Origin: Hyphochytrium catenoides
Taxonomy: Eukaryota; Sar; Hyphochytriomycetes; Hyphochytriales; Hyphochytriaceae
Length of the DNA stretch: 15,065 nt
Direction: 5' to 3'
NCBI GenBank assembly: GCA_900088475.1
Contig: FLMG01004447.1
Coordinates: 1-15,065, forward strand
This document shows, in pieces, positions 1 to 9,356 of this stretch. Every line of letters begins with the position of its first letter. Position 1 is the stretch's first letter. The notes beneath the pieces are model-generated. The model had not been told where the DNA came from, ran no database searches, and worked only from the letters and a program-made list of their open reading frames with translations. Made by a program: the position numbers and the translations under genes.

Positions 1-60
1 GGGCCGTAGAATTGCAAGTTCCATCATGAGAATTTCGGAGAATAGGCTTCCACGTTAGAG

Positions 61-700
61 TTACTTACTGTACTTACTGTACCTGCAGTACATTTTTTTT
101 AGAAATTATAAGTTAGATACTTATATTACGGTATTGGGAGTGGGGTATCCTAGTTCTACAGTTGTAGTTCTACTGACGCCTCTATCCCATAGCAAGTAAT
201 GAATGTGGATTGTTCTACCGACCCAAACAGTTACTGTTTTATTTGCAACTAGATATATGAATATAAGTAGAAAGTACTTGTAGAGGACACAAGGCTAGAG
301 CTTCCTGCCTGCGTCCGTTATGCTTCTCCATTATAATAATTACTTGCTGTACTGACAGTACCCGCAATACTTATAGAACTAGGAAGGTAGGTACTTAGTA
401 CTTACATTACAGTATCCGGTATTGTATTGAGTTTGGGTACAGTTCTACAGAGGCCAACCCCAGTAGTAATATAGCAAATAACAAATATAGAACTACTGGC
501 CCTAATTGTCCTCAATTATGAATAAGTAGACGGGACTTGTAGAGAAACACAAGGCAAGAGCTTTTCCCTGCGTTTATGCTTCGCTGTTATATTTACTAAC
601 TGTACTTACCGTACCTGCACTACTTACTGTACTTGCAGAGCCTTCCTTTGTACTGGTAGCCGTTATCCCCAGTAGTACATAAGTGCACTATTGACAGTAA
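61..700. repeat. AT-rich tandem repeat, about 250-280 bp unit, 2 full copies plus 1 partial
   Basis: Three head-to-tail copies start at about 61, 339 and 591, each opening with a variant of TTACTTACTGTAC. Copies 1 and 2 then share a TATTACGGTATT / CATTACAGTATCCGGTATT block, a GTTCTAC block and an ATGAATA(TA)AGTAG block. They end with ACTTGTAGAG-ACACAAGGC-AGAGCTT-CCTGCGT and TTATGCTTC. Copy 3 keeps the GTAC-rich opening and a CCCCAGTAGTA block, then fades near 700. The copies are clearly diverged, so this is an old array. GTAC recurs often and several pieces, such as GTACTGACAGTAC, are nearly self-complementary. It is more AT-rich than the coding DNA downstream. No coding potential is seen. 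It may be the end of a satellite reaching beyond the window, or part of a decayed mobile element. Confidence 0.7.
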
Positions 701-784
701 ATAACGGATGAGTGAAGAGACAGAGTAGGACGGTCGCTGAGACGAAGATGAAGAGGCGCAATGGGCCAGGAGAAAGCGGAAGCA

Positions 785-812
785 GAAGAAGAAGAAGAAG
801 AAGAAGAGAGAC
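785..812. repeat. (AGA/GAA)n microsatellite
   Basis: A short uninterrupted GAA-type trinucleotide run sits inside a purine-rich stretch (about 712-850). The Glu-rich or Arg-rich open frames that cross it are explained by the simple repeat and are not supported as genes. The region 700-1166 otherwise holds no feature I can support. It probably contains the promoter and 5' UTR of the gene starting at 1167, but no clear TATA element is visible. Confidence 0.75.
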
Positions 813-1166
813 AGAGCAGATGTTTTCAAGCGGTAGAAAGGTGCTTGCGGGCCCAAGGAGAACGAGGAGTTGCCATCATCATCGTCGATCGCCACGTAGA
901 TAGAGAAGGCGCGACATCAGCGAGACACGGCGGCGAGCTGTCTCATTATTGCTAAGAAAGTTACTGCTGCCACTGGTGGTACTATCATTGGCGAGTCATG
1001 GCTGGCCCGAACACATCCTACGGACAGCCCAGTTCTCCTGCCCGTCAACTTCGTAATAAGAATGCAGCCGGGGAAAAGACACCATCGTTGAAGTCTTCGG
1101 GCTCCTCCGCCTAGGATCTGACGACCAAAGAGCCACAGGGACAACTGCTAAACGTATCCCTAGCCG

Positions 1167-4100
1167 ATGTCAGAGGACAACGGACAGCCACCGCGAATTT
1201 CTTGGGACGCTTGGGCCAGAGGAAGAAGAATGAATGCAAAGAAGTCCACATTCGAAACTCATCAACAGAGTCCCGCTGTGACTAATAACAGAAAACGTGG
1301 AAAGAGTAGTACCATGGCTTGTCTTATCGCTGTGTCCTTCGCTGTTCTGGTTATAATGTTCTGCTACTCTGCCTATGAAGTGCCTACGCTGCCCTCTTCG
1401 CTCGGCAAGCCCAACAACGCTAATGATAAGCAGGAGAAAGTGATGACATCTCCACTAAGGTGCCAGTCAGTGCTCTCTTTAGCCCACTGTTGGGAGGCCC
1501 TTATCCGCGATTTTATCCCACTCGTACCTTTGCCTAGAGCTGAAGCTGCTCTCAGCTGGAGGCCGTCAGGTCAGTATCCTTAGCGATTGGCTTGTGTCAG
1601 TCAAAGCGCCTCATGAGTCTAACATCTAGCCACTCAGTAGGGCAAAAAGTGAGGCAATTTGGAAGAAATCGACTCTCTGTTGGCTGGGTGCATCAGCACC
1701 AGGCTGCCATAAGAGAAACAGCTCAGCTTAGTGATGACGGTAGCCAGGGAGATAGAAGCTACCTAGTATGCAGTGTAAGGCCAAGCCACCTGACAGGGAG
1801 TCCCAGCCATAGAGTCTGCACCAGCAGGGTACCAATATTGACTCCCACTTCCACTCCTCCTCCGTCTCTAGTCCCAACTCTCGCTCCTTCGACGCCTCCT
1901 CCGTCGCCCCCAGTTCCAACTACCGCTCCCACGACGCCTTCTCAGTCGCCCCCAGTTCCAACTACCACTCCCACGACGCCTTCTCCTATCCCAGTCCCAA
2001 CTCCCGCTCCCACAGAGCCTGCATGGTGCCCTTTAGCCTCTTTGATTGCCTCTCAAAGCAATAACTCTGGGCTCTCAGCCTGGGGACAGTTCGCCCAGCC
2101 CGTCACTGCCCAACAGCCTATCTTCCGAGCCAGTGGCGGCTATAATGGCTGTCCTTACATCTCCTTCAACAGTGAGAACAAACACTTCCTGGAGACACCA
2201 GCCACCGTGAGCTTGCCTCTTGCCACCAAGGGCGGATTCACTGCCTTCATGCTTGTGCGCTTCACCTCCAGTACGCCTGTCTATGATGAACACCTGTTCA
2301 GTGTAGGGAGCAGTGTCTATGGAAGAGCCTGGAACTGGACGATCAACCTCCGACGCTATGGCAACTCCAGCCACCTCGCTTCAGACTATCAGAACCTGAA
2401 CGGTCGAGTCCTTACTCTGATCACTGAACCTGGTCCTACACTCTCTCGGCAATGGACAGTCTTGGCCCTCAGATATTCGACAACGACGGTGGGCGCAGAG
2501 ATCATCAAGGATGGCCTCAGCATTGGCTTCTCTATTGCTTACCTAACCTTCACCGACTTGTCAAACGGCTGGTTTAGGCTTGGGTCGGCGCACCTGGCGC
2601 AGCAGAGCCATGGCAACTTTGATCTTGGCGCCTTCTACGTCTATGACTTTGCGCTGTCCAACAGCCAGTTGCTCGCCGTATCGTCCAATCTCACTGCCAG
2701 CCTGCCGATAGATACTTCGCTAAGCTCTTCAAGCGGAGGTACTTTCTACATGCTACCTCCATTTTACCCTTCTGGTGCCCAACTTGCAGCTTCAGCGCTG
2801 ACACAGTCCAAGCAGGAGAACGCTACCGCTGTCGTCTCCTGGGAAAGACTGAGCAGCATCTCCAATGCGTCAGCTCCCATCTTCTACCGCAGCGGCGGGC
2901 ATCTTAACGGGCCTTATGTCTCCTTCAATCGCATTCTCTCTCTCTGGATGTTTGGAAGCTCGCGCCTCTATTCCATCGGCACTATGGGCTTCAGCGTCGT
3001 GGCCTTGCTCCGGTTAACGGGAACGGCGTTCCCCTTCGAGCGCTTATTCCAACTCAACGCGGCTGAGACGGGGAACACTAACAATCTAGGGCTGACCCGC
3101 TATGGGCAATCTGATGCTCTTGAGTTCACAACGCATGAAGGTGCCCGCGTGGTCAGTATGCCTGGCGTTGTCGTCCAGAATGAATGGGCGGTCTGGGCTG
3201 TGCGCAGCTCTGGAGGATTGAGCGACGAGGTGCTTGAGATAATGAAGAATGGCGTATCGGTAGGCCAGTGTTCTTCTCTTTGGTGGCGCTTCCCGCAACG
3301 AAGCTACGGCGCCTTCTTCATCGCCCGATCCACCGCCGACCCGTCACTCGCTTTCTCGACGATGGACATCGCGTCTCTCTACTTTTTTGACTTTGCCCTG
3401 ACCAACAGCCAGCTTGCGACCATCACTTCTAACCTCTCATTAGGCTTGAACGTCACAGCGCCAACCTCCGCTGCAGGTGCTGGGCCTTCAACGCCACTGC
3501 CAATCACTTGGTTCCCCTGCATCATGCTGGCGTCCACGCTCTTTGATGCGACCTATGCCAACAACTCCTTGGTCAATAGAGTGGTCAACAGCTTTGGCAC
3601 GGCTCCCGGTACTTTCCCAAGATATTTCAGGAATGGCGGTCTGTCGAACAGGCCTTACATATCCTTCGCACCTGTCATGTCCTTCTTCACGTCATCCATG
3701 ACCATCTACCCTGAGACCCACGGCCTGACGATCCTGGTGCTCATGCGCTTCGTTAACGCCACGGTAGATGACGACAAGATATTCTCTGGAAGTCTGACGT
3801 CTCTTGCCTTTCCTAACAGGAATGGCATCGCTCTCTTCCGCCAGGGCACCTCAGATCACCTCGTTTTCCAGGCACACACCAGTTTTGTTGGAGACCTGGA
3901 CTTCCGCGTTGTCAGTGCCGCTGGTGTCATAGAGCAAGGAGTTTGGGCTGTCTACGGCTTCCGCTACTCAGCCGCTACTCGTCGGGCGGAGCTGCTGAAG
4001 AATGGCCAGAGTGTCGGCAGTGTCCAGGCTGTACTGACAAATAGAGCGGTCAGCGTCTGGCGGATTGCAGGGCAGAGCTCTACGACAGGGATGACAAGCT

Positions 4101-4975
4101 TCGTGATGGATATCAACGCCTTCTACATGTTCAACTTTAGCCTCAGCGACAGTCAGCTGGTCCAGATCTCCAGCAACCTCACAGCCAACCTTCCGGTTAA
4201 TGTCTCTCGTGTGGCTCCTGCGCCATTGGGCAGTGTCACGGTGCTGCCCTACAGTCCTGAAGCGCTGTATCTGCAGGCGATGAGTCTCAGCAACCTAAGC
4301 GATGGCGCTGCCGTCATGAAGTGGAGCAACGTCGCTTCTGCCTCATTGACCAGCACGGCGCCTCGCTACGCAAAGCAGGGCGGCTATCTGAACGGGTCAT
4401 TTGTCTCCTTCAACCGGGCTGCCAAGCAACGATTTTTCGCAGCCTCCAGAGATTTGAACGTCACAGCGCTGCCTCTCAGCGGTGGACTCACAATCGTGAC
4501 GCTATTGCGCTTCACCAGTACGGCGGGCAACTCTGAGACCATCTTCGAGGCCGGCACGGCGACAGCGGCATCGCCTGACAGCGTGACCTTCAGAAGAAGA
4601 GGCAGCAACAGCGCGCTGCAGTTCATTCTTCTCAACGGAGCCAGCGCCATTGTGAACAGCAACACCAGCGACGGAGCCATTGTCCAGAACGAATGGGCAA
4701 CCTTCGCGGCGCGGTATAACCGCAGCAGCGGTCAGGCAGAAGTGTATAAGAACGGCGTGAGCCTTATCTCTGCCACAGCGTCCGCTCCTCTGACGGACCG
4801 GAGCCTGTCCACCTGGCACATCGGCCAGTCAACAACGTCCTCTAATGAAGCGTCCATGGACCTCTCGGCCTTCTTCTTCTTTGACTTTGCGCTGACAGAT
4901 GCTCAGCTGGCGGAGATAGCCACGAACTTGACCTCCGGACTGCCTGTGGAGCCGCCTGTCAAGCCGTTCGTCTAG
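1167..4975 (+). CDS. Surface or secreted protein with N-terminal membrane segment, Pro/Thr-rich stalk and four LamG-like modules (two exons)
   Basis: Two open segments in different frames (1167-1583 and up to 4975) are best joined by an intron. The preferred model is exon 1 1167-1569 and exon 2 1797-4975, about 1193 residues. Exon 1 opens just after an in-frame stop. Residues 50-68, MACLIAVSFAVLVIMFCYS, form one hydrophobic helix preceded by a basic patch (NNRKRGK). A Pro/Thr/Ser stalk follows, then four modules of about 235 residues. Each has a hydrophobic strand such as GFTAFMLVRFTS, a WAVxxxRYS...AE(I/V)xKNGxSxG segment, and an ending of the form (D/S)xxAFYxxDFALS(N/D)SQLxxISSNLTxxLP. That order matches LamG_3/concanavalin A-like jelly rolls. 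Many N-x-S/T sequons fit extracellular exposure. No C-terminal membrane segment or GPI-type tail is seen. Ligand unknown; glycan binding or adhesion is inferred from the fold only. Confidence 0.72.
1314..1370 (+). other. Hydrophobic signal peptide or signal-anchor, with an alternative start at 1314
   Basis: The in-frame ATG at 1314 lies in ACCATGG, an optimal Kozak context, while the first ATG at 1167 has C at -3 and is weak. Starting at 1314 puts the hydrophobic helix at the very N-terminus, as in a cleavable signal peptide. Starting at 1167 adds 49 mostly polar residues with a basic patch right before the helix, as in a type II signal-anchor (N-in). A third in-frame ATG at 1230 is intermediate. 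Which start is used decides whether the product is secreted or membrane-tethered; the sequence alone cannot settle it. Confidence 0.6.
1570..1796 (+). other. Predicted GT-AG intron
   Basis: The donor CAG|GTCAGT (1570) is one base off the standard consensus. The acceptor CCACCTGACAG|GG (ending 1796) restores the frame of the stalk and LamG-like modules, giving a 227-nt phase-1 intron. A frame-compatible alternative is donor AAG|GTGCCA at 1460 with acceptor CAG|CAG|G ending at 1824 or 1827 (about 365 nt, phase 2). That would join the segment after the hydrophobic helix directly to the Pro-rich stalk. It has a poorer donor, but CTGAC at 1790-1794 sits at a plausible branch-point distance. Some intron is needed because exon 1's frame stops at 1581. 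Exact ends are uncertain. Confidence 0.5.
1904..1987 (+). repeat. 42-bp coding minisatellite in the Pro/Thr stalk (2 copies)
   Basis: Two nearly identical 42-nt copies start at 1904 and 1946 and encode SPPVPTTxPTTPSx. Related but shorter Pro/Thr/Ser phrases lie on both sides (about 1838-2020). Length changes here would alter the stalk by 14 residues without breaking the frame. Such Pro/Thr/Ser stalks are commonly O-glycosylated or extended spacers in surface proteins; this role is inferred. Confidence 0.8.
2024..4954 (+). repeat. Four tandem LamG-like modules at protein level
   Basis: Approximate module limits are 2024-2712, 2738-3457, 3494-4202 and 4229-4954 (230-242 codons each). All four share a start with a Trp or Ser-rich lead-in, a PYxSFN / SFVSFN phrase, the GFT-type strand, a W-A-Y-x-x-RYS strand with KNGxSxG, and a closing FDFAL-SQL-SNLT helix. 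Modules 1, 3 and 4 keep the phrases well. Module 2 is more changed (it lacks RYS and reads VRSSG). DNA identity between modules is low by eye, so the duplications look old and unlikely to be recombining today. Confidence 0.75.
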
Positions 4976-5210
4976 CGTAGGAGTCAGTGCTCTGGCTGAA
5001 GAGACAGAAAGCTGCTCACTTAGGGAAGTAAAGCGTGATGTTCTTATTGCTCTAGACTCTAGCTAGGCTGCTCGAGAAGACGCAGTGATATGTTAATAGA
5101 GCTTCTACTTCTCTCTCTCTTTCATCTCAAACAAACAGAGCTCCGACGCTTATCCTGAGCGCGTTCCTGTGGCCTCTTAATGCGCCTCCCCAGGGAGAGG
5201 CAGGAGGACC
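4976..5210. other. 3' flank of the LamG-like gene
   Basis: No gene is supported. No AATAAA is seen in the first few hundred bases after the TAG at 4973-4975, so any polyadenylation signal is non-canonical or not recognisable. A second in-phase-like TAG follows within a few bases. The sequence then runs into the GA-rich tract. Confidence 0.4.
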
Positions 5211-5212
5211 AG

Positions 5213-5257
5213 CGAGCGAGCGAGAGAGAGAAAGAGGGAGAGAGACAGAGGGAGAAC

Positions 5258-5289
<32 letters not shown>

Positions 5290-6516
5290 AGGAAGGGCAG
5301 TGCAAGAGAAAAGCGAAGGAGAGAAGAGAGAGAGAACAAAAGAGCAGAGACAAACAGAGAGAGAGGTATTAGAGAGGAACAGCAAAGGTTCATTCTCAGA
5401 ACCAGAAAGGAGGGAGCTTTTCCCAAAGAACTGCTGTCCAGCCAGGCAAGAAAGAGTCGGAAGTCTGTTGCCTTCGTCATTGCCGCTTGCCAGAAGGAAG
5501 AGACGGACATTGTGGAACCTCATGAGCGTCTGAAGTGCCGCGCCTCATCAGCCACAAAGGAACAACGACAGTTAAGGTCCAGCCAGCTTGGCCACCGAGG
5601 ATCAATGGAGTTCTTTGAATGAGGAGGAGAGAGAGACGGGGGAGTCTGTGCCCTTGAGCAGCTCGTTGCTCTGCTGTGGATTTTTGCTTTACTGTCAGCG
5701 TCTCTCACTTCTAAGCATCGGTATAACAAGAAGAAGAAGAAGAGAGACGAAGACGTGCTTCTCATCTGCTGTTTCCCCTTTCTTCTCATTTCCTTTCTTT
5801 ATAAGTTTTCTTGTCATTTTTCTCTGTTCTTTATGTTCGCGTTTCTTCAGACGTCGTTGGAACAGCAATTTGCTCTTTCTGAACAGCAAAAGCGAGGAAG
5901 AACAGAGAAGACAGGTCGAGAGAGAAAAGGATCCGTATGCTTTCTCTCTCTGTCTCTCTCTGAAAGCCTGAGCTAGGTATGCTAGTGACTGCGCTGTTTT
6001 TCAAAGGGTACTCGCCATCTTCTTTCTGCTTAGAGCAAAGGAGAACAGGAGAAAAGGAGAGAGAGAAAGACTTGAAGAGCAAAAGTTGATTAAGAGAGCA
6101 CAGAGAGAGAGAGAGAGCGAGGGAGAGAGAGAGAGAAACGGACAACAGCGTTACTCATATAAGGAGATGGAGGAGGAAGTCTAAATGGATATCAGCTTAT
6201 TTGAGGGCGTTCTCTTTCTTCTCCTCTCTCTCTCTTCTCCTCTTTCTTACTTCTCCTTTCTCTCTTATCCTCTTTCTTAATTCTCCTCTCTCTCTTTCTT
6301 CTTCCTTGTTCTTCTTTCCCTATCTCTATATGTGGCTCTCTCTTTCCTCTGCCACACTGAAGGTAGCAGTTGACAGTCGAAAGCATTAAACATGCGATAG
6401 AAAGCACACTATTTTGACGTCTATCTTTCGTTCTGTTGCGCTCATCAAAACGGACATTTCTCCTTGGTCACTGCAAAATTCTTTATGTCTCTTGTGAGAC
6501 AAACAAGACGTCCCTG

Positions 6517-6562
<46 letters not shown>

Positions 6563-6575
6563 AAGAGAGAGAGAT
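5213..6575. repeat. Cluster of (GA)n and (CT)n tracts in alternating orientation
   Basis: Purine-rich on the + strand at about 5213-5297 and 5318-5370. Pyrimidine-rich at about 5757-5830 and 5940-5965. Purine-rich again at 6049-6138, pyrimidine-rich at 6205-6345, and (GA)n at 6521-6572. The tracts are imperfect, with interruptions, which marks them as old simple-sequence DNA. All long open frames here are Arg-Glu or Leu-Ser dipeptide runs or their interrupted forms, as expected from a dinucleotide repeat, so I call no gene. Homopurine-homopyrimidine DNA of this kind can adopt triplex (H-DNA) structure, which is known for the sequence class and not shown here. Confidence 0.85.
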
Positions 6576-7934
6576 AGCAGTGCTTCCAATGCTGCTGCTG
6601 TTCCTCCCGACGACCTTCACCACCGCAGAGCAGCTTTTAATTTTGAAAGAAGACTACTGAGCCAGTAAGGCTACCGGTAGGTGTGTCCTTCCTTCGTGCG
6701 GCAGTTAGTAGATAGGAGGCCGGGCGGCTGACCCCGTCGCTCATACTCAATAATGGCCGATACTCTATGTTGCCCGGTCAGCCATACCTGAGCGCTCGGA
6801 GACAGGGAAGACAGCTTAAGGATAGCGAAGGCACACCTGAAGAGCTGCACATGACGGCGCTGCTGTCATTAAAAAAAATTTGTTTGCTTTATCAGCGGTA
6901 GATCATTGCCATAGTGCTCGCGGCAGTTAGAAGCCGAGAAAAGGCGACGATTGTGATGCAAGAAGAAGACACACACGGCGGGGGATGAGGGAGAGTGAAA
7001 GGTACTCTGCCTTCTTTGCATTGCCTGGCCACGCCTCAGTAGTTCAGAAGAAGCACCACGCAGAAGAGGAAGGCAAGGAGCGAGAGAGCCTCTATCGCAA
7101 GGAGAGAGTCAGTCTCCCTGAGAATGCAACGGTAGAAACAAGAGCTTGCAAGAAAGACTGGTTAGAGAACGTTGCTAGCCTAAGGACTTGCAAGGAGGAA
7201 GAAAGCAAAGGGAGAAAGGAAGAGGATTGTTGACTCTTCTAGTCAGGAGGCTACTCGTCCTGAACGTCGTCTCAGGGAGAAGAGGCTGCATCCCATATAC
7301 CAGCTGATGCTCATCTGTGCCCAGGAGGAATGTGCCTTCTCCTAGCAAGGGAAGTCCACCTATAAGAAGGGTGCAGTCCGCAGGTTCGCCTCTAGTCAGA
7401 CAGTTATATAGCTCACGACATCGTTGCTAATGATGACCTACTTTTCCTTCGGATGCCTGCTGTGTGGCCCAGCCGAACAAACGGCCAGTCAACAATAAGG
7501 AAAGGGATGCGGGCTATGGCCGGGCCTATCGCTCCTCGGGACAAGAAGAGAAGGTCCTCCGGCCTTCGCTGGCAACTCAACCAACAAACGGCCGCGAGCA
7601 AAGCTTCCTAAGTCGAACACTTTATAGACTACGGGCAGCGTGCCGACCCATCGTAAGCGATAGCCAGTCTTCACCTGGGCTCAGGGCGCTGTGTGCTGCT
7701 GGCTGAGCCAGAGAATATCATCTCAGTTTGCCCTTCTAATGATCGATCCTCATTCATCTTTCTACAATCTACTCTCAACATTGTATGAGTGCTAGCCAAG
7801 GTGCTACAGGTAGTGGTGAGGCTTCAAGGGTGGTGGAGCGGTGTCCCTCGTCCGGGCCATGCATTGCCCTACAATCTCCACACAGGAGTTGCTACTGATT
7901 CCCGCCACCGTGTGGCAGGACTGACAAACATTGG
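6576..7934. other. Intergenic region without a supportable gene
   Basis: This stretch has mixed composition with a short A-tract (6871-6878) and a purine-rich segment (about 7040-7225). Open frames are short, overlap on both strands, and none shows a recognisable domain or a convincing start. An 8-bp inverted pair GGCTGACC (6726-6733) / GGTCAGCC (6776-6783) was the only local structure noticed. No tRNA-like element was seen by eye. Confidence 0.5.
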
Positions 7935-8977
7935 ACTAGACGCAGACACGACAGGCCCTCGGCTTGTGCGGCTCAGTATTGGTCACTCTCTTTCTGCCCA
8001 CGTCCCATCAGCCCGTTGGCTAACCTCTAAACGACGCTCGACCATCTTTTAGAGGTGTAAAAGGTGAAGCTCGCCGCAGTGTCAGCGTGCAGCCAGCAGA
8101 ACCGGACGCAGACGACAGACACTAGGCTCATGATGCTCAAGCGTTGGGATATTGGCCCATCATTCGCTTTCTGCTGCCCGCATCCATCAGCCTGTTGGCT
8201 AACCTCTAAACGCAGCTCGACCATCTTGTAGGAGGTGAAGCTGGCAGCAGTGTCAGCGCGTCACCCAGCACAAACCTGACGCAGTCGACAGACACTAGGC
8301 GGCTCAATCTTTGGAATGGGCCCGTCACTCCCTTCCTGCTGCTCGCATCCATCAGCCCGTTGGCTAAATTCTAAACGCAGCTCGACCTTCTAAGAGGTGA
8401 AGCTGGCAGCAGTGTCAGCGCGCCACCAGCAGAACCTGACGCAGACAGACGCTAGGCTTGTGATGCTCAATCTTTGTGGATGGGCCTATCATTCCCCTTT
8501 CTGATGCCCACATCCATAGGCCCGTTGGCTAAGCTCTAAACGGAGCTCGACCTTCTAAGAGATGAAGCTGACAGCAGTGTCAGCGCGCCACCAGCAGAAC
8601 CTGACGCAGACAGAGCAGACACTAGGCTCGTGAGGCTCAAACGTTGGGAATGGACCCATCATTCCCCTTTCGGCTGCTGCTCGCTTCCATCAGCCCGTTG
8701 GCTAACCTCTAAACAGAGCTCGACCAGCTTCCACAAGTAGGAGGTGAAGCTGGCAGCAGTTGAGCACGTCACCAACGGCACCGTGCCACCAGCAGAAGAA
8801 GCGGACGCAGATAGACACTAGGCTCGAGAGGCTCAAGCCTTGTTGAAAATGGGCCCATCATTCCCTTTCTTCGGCCCGCATCCATCAGCTTGTTGGCTAG
8901 CCTCTAAACAGAGCTCGACCAGCTTCTAGAAGGTGAAGCCAGCGGCAGTGTCAGCGCGCCACCAGCGAGAAGAGAAG
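7935..8977. repeat. Satellite-like tandem array, six diverged units of 165-195 bp
   Basis: The landmark GTTGGCT occurs at 8015, 8194, 8359, 8524, 8697 and 8892, giving spacings of 179, 165, 165, 173 and 195. Each unit carries, in order, CATCC-CAGCCCGTTGGCTAA-CTCTAAAC, an (A/C)GCTCGACC ... GGTGAAGC core, GCAGTGTCAGCGCGCCACCAGCAGAACC, GACGCAGACAGACACTAGGCT, and GGGCCCATCATTCCCTTTCTG. Copies 3 and 4 are the most alike. Copy 5 has extra sequence in two places and copy 6 is shortened after the CACCAGC block. The first unit's left part is diverged, so the left limit is approximate. Stops occur in all frames. It is a non-coding satellite or minisatellite, age unknown. Confidence 0.88.
8379..8404. 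repeat. Imperfect palindrome at the core of each satellite unit (copy 3 shown)
   Basis: In copy 3 the 26 bases from 8379 to 8404 begin AGCTCGACCT and end AGGTGAAGCT, with a short TCTAAG-type centre. The two arms pair except at two positions. The same element is found in copy 4 at 8544-8569 and, with altered centres, in copies 1, 2, 5 and 6. It could form a hairpin or bind a dimeric protein. The arms (AGCT and ACCT/AGGT) are kept while the centre varies in length and sequence. Confidence 0.6.
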
Positions 8978-9107
8978 ATGGCTCGAACCAGCAGGAGAGG
9001 AGCCTGAAGTCCCATGCTTTCTTCGCCGCGTGCGGTCTCTTCTGTTGGTTCGTTGGGCATCTGGTTGAGCACGCAGAAGACACTGAACAGGGTGTGAGGC
9101 TGACGAG

Positions 9108-9275
9108 ACAGAGATAGAGAGAGACAGAAGGAGATTATGGCAGAGAGAGAGAGGAAGATACAAAGAGAGAGACAGTGAGGCAGAGCGAGTTCTGACAGAG
9201 ACGAGACAGAGACGGGAGGAGATGAGAGACAGAGAGAGCTGAAAGGATAGAGAGAGACAGAGAGATAAAGAGATA
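9108..9275. repeat. Imperfect (GA)n / GAGACAGA tract
   Basis: A purine-rich stretch of GAGA and GACAGAGA phrases follows about 130 bases after the satellite array. The Ser-Leu open frame on the opposite strand is the translation of this repeat and is not a gene. Confidence 0.85.
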
Positions 9276-9356
9276 ATACAATGGAAGGGAAAGGCTAAAT
9301 ATATCAAGAGACAGAGCGACGGGGACCTGGTTTAGGACCTACAACCTAGGGCGCCT

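Noticed and set aside
1728-4819. Shorter frames on both strands inside the LamG-like gene
   Set aside because: The main frame has module repeats and balanced composition, and these frames show neither.
5122-6660. Many open frames rich in Arg-Glu or Leu-Ser, on both strands
   Set aside because: They are translations of (GA)n/(CT)n repeats. The same applies around 8951-9307, 9763-10143 and 11693-12107.
6726-6783. 8-bp perfect inverted pair GGCTGACC / GGTCAGCC with a 42-base loop
   Set aside because: It does not extend beyond 8 bp on either side, and such a pair is expected by chance in 15 kb.
8018-8050. TGGCTAA and GCTCGACC as tRNA-type A and B boxes, suggesting a SINE
   Set aside because: The two motifs are only about 20 bases apart, too close for an internal pol III promoter, and the B-box match is poor.
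7464-8052. Frames of 80-87 codons at 7464-7706 and 7789-8052
   Set aside because: They have no recognisable domain or convincing start. The second runs into the satellite array.
7935-8977. CRISPR-like array
   Set aside because: Units are 165-195 bases and conserved along most of their length, with no short repeat alternating with unique spacers. The context is eukaryotic.
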